Of a DNA stretch of 64,000 nucleotides, positions 45,218 to 51,740 are shown piece by piece. Made by a program: the position numbers and the translations under genes. Source of the stretch: a bacterium. GTDB taxonomy: Bacteria; Krumholzibacteriota; Krumholzibacteriia; LZORAL124-64-63. The stretch spans positions 372,001 through 436,000 of the forward strand of contig JADJCK010000004.1 in assembly GCA_016703265.1 (NCBI GenBank), written 5' to 3'. The notes under the pieces were generated by a model. It did no database searches. It worked only from the letters and a program-made list of their open reading frames with translations, and was not told where the DNA came from. Numbering within the stretch: the stretch's first letter is position 1; each line of letters begins with the position of its first letter.

Positions 45218-46738
45218 CTAGCGGGTCGCTTCCGAGAACACGTCTTCGATCGACCGCGGGCCGCCCTCTTCCGGATCGGGTGCCGCCGCCACCGGATTGC
45301 CGTCCGCGTCGATGTTGACCGACAGGAAGTCCGCCACTTCCAGCTTCCTGTTGTCGTTCAGGTCGATCAGGAACTGGTCGTCGCGCTCGAGGCGGCGACC
45401 GGTCTTGTCCTTCGTGATGCGCACCAGCGGGCTGTCCCACTTCGCGCCGCGCGCGGTCACGTAGCCGCGGCTGCCGTCGTTCAGCACCACTTCGCTGCCC
45501 GGCGGGTACAGGCCCACGGCGCGGATCAGCGCCACCAGCGCGTTGGGGTTGAAGGCCGTGCGGTCCTTCAGGATGATCTCGAAGGCGCGCCGCGGCGGCA
45601 TCGGGTTCTTGTAGGGGCGGGCGGCGGTCAGCGCCTCGAACACGTCGCAGACCTGGATCAGCCCGGCGATGGGACTGAGCACGGCCCACTTCGGCATCTT
45701 CGGGTAGCCGCCGCCGTCGTGGCGGATGTGGTGGCCCCAGGCGCCGGCCACCACGAGCGGGCTCACGTCGGGCCGCGCCATCAGCAAGCGGGCTCCGATG
45801 TCGGCGTGCGACTCGGCCAGCTTGCGCTCCTCGGCGTCCAGCTTGCCCGGCTTGTAGAGGATCTCGTCCGGCACCTTGGCCTTGCCCAGGTCGTGCAACA
45901 GGCCGGCGCTGGCCAGTTCGCCCAGCATGTGCTCGGGCCAGCCCATCTCGCGGCCCACCGTCAGCGCCAGCGTCGACACGCGCACCGAGTGCCCGATCGT
46001 GTAGCTGTCGTAGTCCGGGTACCGCATCAGGTTCATGATGTCCATCGTCTCGCGGTCGGCCTTGACCTGCAGCTGCTCGCTCACCGTCTGGGTGCGTACG
46101 TAGTCGAGGTCCATGTCGCGGTTCACGGTGGCCTGGTTGGCAGCCACGGTATCGTACATCGACTGGAAGATGGGCAGCAGCGGCGCCAGGTCGTTCTGGA
46201 TGGAGCGGCCCAGCCCGCCTTCGCCGTCCTCGTCGTCCTCCGAGAAGTCGAACTGGATCAGCGACGGGTCCACCGTCGAGAAGTCGATCTGGTCGACGGA
46301 CTGGCCGGCCTCGGCCTGCCGGAAATGCGGCGTCAGCTCGATCAGGCGGATGCCCTCCGCGCGCAGCATCGCCATCGATTCGTCCAGTGAGCCCGTGCGA
46401 TCGCGCAGCCCGGCCGCCAGGCGGAAGAAGGCGGCCACCTCGTCGGCCGTCACGTGCTGCTGGAACAGGAAACCGCCGCAGCCCAGCCGCTCGGCGAACT
46501 CGATCAGGCTGCGCCCGGCGATCGAAGGTCCCACCAGGAAGCGGCCGTCGCGGATGAACTTGCCGTTCAGCACGCCGAAGAAGAACGCGCTCTCGTTCGA
46601 CTCGCGCAGCAGGCTGTCCAGCTTGGCCGCGAAGTCGCGGCCGAGCGTCTTCACCTTCGGGTGCGCGTCGAAGTACAGGCGGCGCTGGTTGATGCCGCTG
46701 GACAGCAGGATGATCAGGTCGCTGAACGTCGTGGTCAC
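45218..46738 (-). CDS. HD-GYP domain phosphohydrolase
   Basis: This 506-residue protein starts at GTG 46738, chosen because AGGAG precedes it at eight bases and the upstream gene stops just before. The N-terminal ~230 residues are unassigned. The HD-GYP domain follows, with HSVRVSTLALTVGREMG, LLHDLGKAKVP, ESHADIGARLL, HHIRHDGGGYPKM and DVFEALTAARPY. The GYP motif appears as GGYP. Such proteins hydrolyse cyclic di-GMP or related cyclic dinucleotides. The last ~100 residues form a small beta domain (VVLNDGSRGYVTARG). It is tightly coupled to the 684-residue unknown protein upstream. Confidence 0.9.
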   Translation of the reverse strand: MTTTFSDLIILLSSGINQRRLYFDAHPKVKTLGRDFAAKLDSLLRESNESAFFFGVLNGKFIRDGRFLVGPSIAGRSLIEFAERLGCGGFLFQQHVTADEVAAFFRLAAGLRDRTGSLDESMAMLRAEGIRLIELTPHFRQAEAGQSVDQIDFSTVDPSLIQFDFSEDDEDGEGGLGRSIQNDLAPLLPIFQSMYDTVAANQATVNRDMDLDYVRTQTVSEQLQVKADRETMDIMNLMRYPDYDSYTIGHSVRVSTLALTVGREMGWPEHMLGELASAGLLHDLGKAKVPDEILYKPGKLDAEERKLAESHADIGARLLMARPDVSPLVVAGAWGHHIRHDGGGYPKMPKWAVLSPIAGLIQVCDVFEALTAARPYKNPMPPRRAFEIILKDRTAFNPNALVALIRAVGLYPPGSEVVLNDGSRGYVTARGAKWDSPLVRITKDKTGRRLERDDQFLIDLNDNRKLEVADFLSVNIDADGNPVAAAPDPEEGGPRSIEDVFSEATR

Positions 46739-46739
46739 G

Positions 46740-48794
46740 TCATGGCTCCTGCTGCGGCGTCGCGTCGTCGTCGCCGGGGTTCTTTTCGGCCTTCGCGGTG
46801 CCCTCGTCCCGGACCTTCGCCACCCCTTGCGCACCCTGGAGTTGCTCCAATGCCTCGCGCGCGGCCTCGCGCGCCTCTCCCGGCCACACCGGGATGAACA
46901 GCCAGCGCCTGTCCTCGACGATGTCGCGCAGGATCTCCTTCGCGCCGCCCACGCGCAGCCGGCTCAGCCACGCGATGGCCCCCGGCACCCACGGCAGCGC
47001 CAGTTCGCTGTCGTCGAGCCGCGTGACGATGCCGCGCAGGTAGCGGCCGGCCTGGTCGGCCAGCGCCGTCGTGACACGCTCGCCCACGCCCTGGTCGAGC
47101 ATGGCCTGGTAGAGCTTCACGTGGCCGCGGTCGTAGTGGCCCAGCGACGACAGCAGCTGCGACACCAGCGGGTGGGCATCCTGGATGGCCAGTCGCGTCA
47201 GCAGGCGCGGCCCGAATTGCTCGCTCAGCGACGAGCGCAGCAGCAGGCGGTACACCGGGTAGAGCAGCGGCGCCGGCGCGTCGAAGATGTCGCCGTCAGC
47301 CGTCTTGTCGCGGAGCGCCGGCAGGGTCTCCAGGCGCGCCAGCAGGTCGAGTCGGTCGCGCGTGTCGAGGTCGGTCAGCTCGCTGTACAGCTGCAGGCGG
47401 CCGGTGTCGTCATCCCAGGCGATGCCGAGCAGCATGTCGTTGATCAGGAACGGCCAGGCCGCCTCCTTGTGCTCCTTGTCGAGCAGGCCTTCCCAGACGG
47501 CCAGCCACAGCCAGCCCAGCTTCTCCGGCCGCACCAGCCGCATCGGCTCCAGCAGCGTGCGCGCCAGTTCCGCCGTGCGGTCGTTCCACCCCTGCTGGAA
47601 GGCCGAGCGCAGCGCATCGCGCGCCACTTCCAGGTCGCGCAGCGAGTAGTTCTCGTTGGAGACCATCGTCTCCATGAGGTGCATCACGTAGCCGGTCAGC
47701 TCGGCCGACGGCGCCGAGGCCAGGATCTGGTAGCAGATGCCCAGGCAGTCGGCGTTCGTCTGGGCGTTGAGGTCCTCGATCGGCTTCACGGTGGCCGTGA
47801 CCTCGTCCACCAGCTCGCCCAGCTGGGCGCGCGTCATCGTGTAGACGACCGGCGTGCGCTTCACGCCCTTCGGTTTCGGCCGCCCCTCGAGCAGCGGGCG
47901 CGACTCGCCCTTCACCTCGCGCTCCACGCGCAGCCGCTGGAACGCCAGCTCGACCAGTTCCGCATCGCCCGTCAGGTCCAGCGCCTTCTTGGCGTGGCCC
48001 ACCAGCGACTCCAGCACCATCGGGTCGGAATTGGTCTCGGCCAGCCGGTCGATGATGTCCTTCATCGCACGGATCGCCGCATCGGGAATCCACTCGCCCA
48101 GCGCCTGCGTGATCTTGTCGATGGGCGTCTCGTGCAGCCGCTGCAGCTTCGTCGGGTCGGCGCCCGTCATGATGCCGCGCACCACGGCCAGGAACTCGCG
48201 CTCCAGGTGCTGGCCGTCCGGCGTCGCCACGAGCAGCGCATCGGGAATGGTGTTGGGGTCGAAGGCGTCGATGTTCGGCCGCGTGCCGCCGCTGCCGACC
48301 AGCTTGTGGCGCATCTTCACGTAGAGCTGGCGGCTGGTCACGCGCACCGAGGCCGGCAGTCCCGTCACCTCGATGGTGCGGTAGGTGCGCGACGAGCCCA
48401 GTTCCGACTGCTGCTTCTTCAGCACGAGCAGGGCCGCGTGCAGATCCTCGGCACTGGCGGCGGTGTCGATCTCGAGCAGCGCCACGTCGAGCGGCATCAG
48501 CAGCTTGTGCAGGCGCTTCGCCTCGCGGCTGTCCGCCGCCGCGAACGATGGGCCCATCGTCAGGCCCGGTTCGTTCACCTCGATGGCGGCAATGCCCTGC
48601 GGCCCGGCCGCGAGCACGACGGCACGATGGGCGGCGGCCGCCACTTGGCGGTATTTTTCATGTCCGGGCGGATAGTAGGAGCCGACCGTCAGCATGCGGT
48701 CCAGCGCCACCAGCAGCTCGGCATGCTCCGGCGCCAGCGACGGTGTCAGGGCACCGTCGGCGGGCGAGTCCGGGGTTTTCGTAGTCGACGACAA
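46740..48794 (-). CDS. large hypothetical protein coupled to HD-GYP
   Basis: This 684-residue protein starts at TTG 48794, supported by GGGAGGG six bases upstream. Residues ~20-110 (LDRMLTVGSYYPPGHEKYRQVAAAA) resemble the N-terminal region of some HD-GYP proteins. The rest is alpha-helical and Leu-rich, likely HEAT-like repeats (EKLGWLWLAVWEGLL; PLVSQLLSSLGHYDRGHVKLYQ). There is no signal peptide or transmembrane segment. One base separates its stop from the HD-GYP start, so the two are probably partners. I do not recognise a named family. Confidence 0.75.
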   Translation of the reverse strand: MSSTTKTPDSPADGALTPSLAPEHAELLVALDRMLTVGSYYPPGHEKYRQVAAAAHRAVVLAAGPQGIAAIEVNEPGLTMGPSFAAADSREAKRLHKLLMPLDVALLEIDTAASAEDLHAALLVLKKQQSELGSSRTYRTIEVTGLPASVRVTSRQLYVKMRHKLVGSGGTRPNIDAFDPNTIPDALLVATPDGQHLEREFLAVVRGIMTGADPTKLQRLHETPIDKITQALGEWIPDAAIRAMKDIIDRLAETNSDPMVLESLVGHAKKALDLTGDAELVELAFQRLRVEREVKGESRPLLEGRPKPKGVKRTPVVYTMTRAQLGELVDEVTATVKPIEDLNAQTNADCLGICYQILASAPSAELTGYVMHLMETMVSNENYSLRDLEVARDALRSAFQQGWNDRTAELARTLLEPMRLVRPEKLGWLWLAVWEGLLDKEHKEAAWPFLINDMLLGIAWDDDTGRLQLYSELTDLDTRDRLDLLARLETLPALRDKTADGDIFDAPAPLLYPVYRLLLRSSLSEQFGPRLLTRLAIQDAHPLVSQLLSSLGHYDRGHVKLYQAMLDQGVGERVTTALADQAGRYLRGIVTRLDDSELALPWVPGAIAWLSRLRVGGAKEILRDIVEDRRWLFIPVWPGEAREAAREALEQLQGAQGVAKVRDEGTAKAEKNPGDDDATPQQEP

Positions 48795-48950
48795 GGCCAG
48801 GCCCTCCCGGGTCTGTCACGGTTCCGCGCAATGGATCGACCGGAAATCCGGCTGTTTTACTCAAATTCTTGCGAATGGATCACGTTATCAACGGCGGTCG
48901 GTCCGCCGGCCGGGGATCCGCCCGAACGGCAGAGGTTGGCCCGCAACCGC

Positions 48951-48980
48951 CGGAAACGACCGGTAGCGACCGGAAACGAC
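48951..48980 (+). repeat. three tandem 10-bp repeats upstream of the SagB-type gene
   Basis: CGGAAACGAC, CGGTAGCGAC and CGGAAACGAC lie end to end, finishing 15 bases before the start codon. They may be operator half-sites on one face of the helix. Confidence 0.6.
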
Positions 48981-48995
48981 AGGAAGCACCCCGCC

Positions 48996-50654
48996 ATGAC
49001 CACCGCCCGGGACACGGTCCGCCAGTACCACGAGGCGACGAAGCACCATCCCCACCGCTATGCCCGCTCGCTGGGCTGGCTGGACTGGGCCAACCAGCCC
49101 GACCCGTTCCGCCGGTTCGCGGGGGCGCCGGTGCGGTTGCTGCCGCCGGCCGGCGTGGCGGCGGCCGTCCCCACCTGGGATGCGGTGCGCGCCGGCGCGG
49201 CAGGCGCGCCCGTGGAAGTGACGTCTGCCTCACTCGGCGATTTCCTCTTTCACAGCCTGGCCCTGTCGGCCTGGAAGCAGGTGCGCGGCCCCGGCGGCGA
49301 GGTTGCCTCGCGCTGGGCGCTGCGCGTGAATCCCTCGAGCGGCAACCTGCACCCGACCGAAGGCTGGCTCATCGAAGCCGACGGCGTGCACCACTACGCG
49401 CCCGATCGCCACGCCCTGGAGTTGCGCGGCGTGTGGGGGGATGGCCCCGGCGAACGCTTCGATCCTGCGACCGCCGGGCTGCCCGCCGGCTCGTTCCTGT
49501 TCGCGCTCACCTCGATCCCGTGGCGCGAGGCCTGGAAGTACGGTGAGCGCGCCTTCCGCTACTGCCAGCACGACGCCGGCCACGCGCTGGCCTGCGTGGG
49601 CCTGGCCGCGGCGCGCCTGGGCTGGACGGCGCGACGCCTCGAAGGTGTCGGCACCGGCGAACTGGCCGCCCTGCTGGGACTCGACACCCGCGACGAGCAC
49701 GAGTTCGAGCACGCCGACGCGCTGCTCGCCGTGGTCCCCGGCCCGTGGCCCGGCGGCAGCCTGCGCGTGAAACCGCCGCTGCCCGCGCGATGGCTGGGCA
49801 CGGCGAACCGGCTCAGCGAGAGCCACCATCCGTGGCCGGTCATCGCGGCGATGGTGCAGGCGGTGGAGGCGCCGGCCGAAGCCGTGTGGTCGGCGCCGAC
49901 TCGCGCCGGCGCAAGTGCTGGTGGCGCGATGACGGCCACAGTCACCACCCCCGACCGCACCCTCGACGCCTCGACCCTCATCCGCGCCCGCCGCAGCGCC
50001 GTGGCCATGGACGGCCGTACCACCCTGTCGGCGCCCGCGTTCTTCCGCCTGCTGGCCGCGCTGATGCCCGCGCCCGAAGACCCGGTGCAGCGTGCGACCG
50101 GGCCGGACATCGACGTCTCGGTGCTGCTGCTCGTGCACCGCGTCGACGAGGTGGCGCCCGGACTCTACCTGCTCTGCCGCGCGCCCGATCACGAACCGGT
50201 TCTGCGCGCGGCGCTGCGCGCCGACTTCACCTGGAAGCGCCCGCCCGGCTGCCCGGACAGCCTGCCGTTGTTCCACCTGGGCACGGGCGACCTGCGCGAA
50301 GCGGCGCGCCAGGTCAGCTGCGGGCAGGAGATCGCCGCCGACGGGGCTTTCAGCGCGGGCCTGCTGGCGCGGTTCGATGCGGCGCTCACGCAGCGCGGCC
50401 CCTGGGCCTGGCCGCGCCTGTTCCAGGAGACGGGCGCCGTGGGCCAGCTGCTCTACCTGGAGGCCGAGGCGGCCGGCCTGCGCGGCACCGGCATCGGCTG
50501 CTTCTTCGACGACGAGGTGCACCGGGCCATCGGACTGGTGGACCCCAGTTGGCAAAGCCTCTACCATTTCACGGTGGGCGGGCCGGTGGACGACCCGCGG
50601 CTGCAGACCGGGCCGGCCTACGTGGACGAAGCCGAAAGACATGACCATGACTGA
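48996..50654 (+). CDS. SagB/ThcOx-type double nitroreductase
   Basis: This 552-residue protein starts at ATG 48996. Two nitroreductase-like FMN domains in tandem are visible. The first has SLGDFLFHSLALSAWK, RVNPSSGNLHPTEGWLI, a SagB hallmark, and YGERAFRYCQHDAGHALACVGLAAARLGW. The second has IRARRSAVAMDGRT, LPLFHLGTGDLREAARQVSCGQEIAADG and QETGAVGQLLYLEAEAAGLRGTGIG. SagB enzymes oxidise azolines to azoles in peptide natural products, but no cyclodehydratase or precursor peptide is nearby. A stand-alone redox role is therefore more likely. A palindromic repeat lies between the two domains, encoding TRAGAS. Confidence 0.88.
   Translation: MTTARDTVRQYHEATKHHPHRYARSLGWLDWANQPDPFRRFAGAPVRLLPPAGVAAAVPTWDAVRAGAAGAPVEVTSASLGDFLFHSLALSAWKQVRGPGGEVASRWALRVNPSSGNLHPTEGWLIEADGVHHYAPDRHALELRGVWGDGPGERFDPATAGLPAGSFLFALTSIPWREAWKYGERAFRYCQHDAGHALACVGLAAARLGWTARRLEGVGTGELAALLGLDTRDEHEFEHADALLAVVPGPWPGGSLRVKPPLPARWLGTANRLSESHHPWPVIAAMVQAVEAPAEAVWSAPTRAGASAGGAMTATVTTPDRTLDASTLIRARRSAVAMDGRTTLSAPAFFRLLAALMPAPEDPVQRATGPDIDVSVLLLVHRVDEVAPGLYLLCRAPDHEPVLRAALRADFTWKRPPGCPDSLPLFHLGTGDLREAARQVSCGQEIAADGAFSAGLLARFDAALTQRGPWAWPRLFQETGAVGQLLYLEAEAAGLRGTGIGCFFDDEVHRAIGLVDPSWQSLYHFTVGGPVDDPRLQTGPAYVDEAERHDHD
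49898..49917. repeat. palindromic repeat copy in the interdomain linker of the SagB-type gene
   Basis: The core at 49901-49914 has one mismatch (TCGCGCC). It is read in a different phase from the HNH and TIMP-like copies, giving T-R-A-G-A-S. Confidence 0.85.
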
Positions 50655-51045
50655 CGACGAACGCCATGACAACGCGTCGCCGCCGCCTGCGCGTCGCGAA
50701 CTTCCCGAGGCGCCCGATCCGGCCCGCGTCGAGGACCTGCGCCGTCGCCTGCGCCGCGACCAGCGCGAGCGCGGGGGCGGTCCCGTCGGCTTCAAGCTCC
50801 CGAACGTGCCGGCGAACGAGGAGGCGGGCCGCCGTGCGCGCGACATCGGCGCCTACACCATCATCCCGATGATGCTCCTGGCGGGGCCGGCCATCGGCTA
50901 CCTGCTCGGCCTGGGCGCCGAGCGCGTGTTGGGCGGCAAGCCGTGGCCGTCGCTGGCCGGCATGTTGTGGGGGCTGGCGGCCGCGTTCCGGCAGATCTAC
51001 CTGATCCTGAAGAATCGCGGCGAACAGTCGCGCCGGGGAAACTGA
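50641..51045 (+). CDS. atpZ: AtpZ/AtpI-like small membrane protein
   Basis: This 134-residue protein starts at ATG 50641, or two codons later at 50647. It overlaps the end of the SagB-type gene. The N-terminal ~60 residues are charged and Arg/Pro-rich. Two transmembrane helices follow in the AtpZ pattern (IPMMLLAGPAIGYLLGLGAERVL, then PSLAGMLWGLAAAFRQIYLIL). AtpZ usually begins ATP synthase operons and supports Mg2+/Ca2+ transport or F0 assembly. Here no atp gene follows, so it is detached from the usual context. Confidence 0.8.
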   Translation: MTMTDDERHDNASPPPARRELPEAPDPARVEDLRRRLRRDQRERGGGPVGFKLPNVPANEEAGRRARDIGAYTIIPMMLLAGPAIGYLLGLGAERVLGGKPWPSLAGMLWGLAAAFRQIYLILKNRGEQSRRGN

Positions 51046-51076
51046 GTTCAACCGCTTCCGGGGAAAGGAAGTTCCG

Positions 51077-51661
51077 ATGCGCCCGTTGACCCTTCGCGTC
51101 GCAACCAGAGTCTTCTGCCTGGCCGTGGCGCTGTCCGGCCTGATGGTCGTGAATGCGACGGCAGCCGCCCTGCCCATCGACCCGACGCTCTTCGATGCGC
51201 GCGGCCCGCAACTGCGCTCGTTCACGAAGGAGATCGAGATCGCCGTGCCGGCCGCCCGCGCCTACGCCCTGTGGACCGACGCCGCGGCCTGGCAGCAGCT
51301 GATGGACCCGAGCGGCCGCGCCAACCTCGACCTCGAGATCGGCGGCCGCTACGAGTGGCTGTTCGACGGGAAGATCGGCAGCAACGGCTGCCAGGTGCTC
51401 AGCTACATCCCCGACCGCATGGTCAGCTTCACCTGGAACGCGCCGCCCGACCAGGCCACCCGCGAACGGCGCACCTGGGTCGTCGTCGAGACCGAGGCGC
51501 TGACGCCCGCCACCACGCGCGTGCGCCTGACGCACCTGGGCTTCGGCCAGGGCCCCGACTGGGACATCACCTACGCCTACTTCGACAACGCGTGGGGGCG
51601 GGTGCTGCCGCTGATGAAGGGATCGCTGGAGACTGCCGGCAAGCAGGACGCATCGCGCTGA
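51077..51661 (+). CDS. exported SRPBCC/AHSA1-like protein
   Basis: This 194-residue protein starts at ATG 51077 (AAAGGAAG upstream). The signal peptide ends near ATAAA. The SRPBCC domain has FTKEIEIAVPAARAYALWTDAAAWQQLM, LEIGGRYEWLFDG, YIPDRMVSFTWNAPP and VRLTHLGFGQGPDWD. It resembles Aha1-like domains, but export to the periplasm is unusual for this fold. The ligand is unknown. A hairpin follows the stop codon. Confidence 0.85.
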   Translation: MRPLTLRVATRVFCLAVALSGLMVVNATAAALPIDPTLFDARGPQLRSFTKEIEIAVPAARAYALWTDAAAWQQLMDPSGRANLDLEIGGRYEWLFDGKIGSNGCQVLSYIPDRMVSFTWNAPPDQATRERRTWVVVETEALTPATTRVRLTHLGFGQGPDWDITYAYFDNAWGRVLPLMKGSLETAGKQDASR

Positions 51662-51675
51662 CTTATCCAAAGCGA

Positions 51676-51701
51676 AGCCCCGGCCGTCTCCGGCCGGGGC
51701 T
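51676..51701. terminator. hairpin between convergent genes
   Basis: A perfect 11-bp stem, AGCCCCGGCCG / CGGCCGGGGCT, with a TCTC loop lies between the AHSA1-like and subtilisin genes. It is probably a bidirectional terminator. Confidence 0.65.
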
Positions 51702-51740
51702 CCCCGGGAGTTCTCCTCCCAATTCGTCAAACCACTTCGG

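Noticed and set aside
48996..50654. Azole-containing peptide (TOMM) biosynthetic cluster around the SagB-type gene
   Set aside because: There is no YcaO cyclodehydratase, precursor peptide, peptidase or dedicated exporter nearby.
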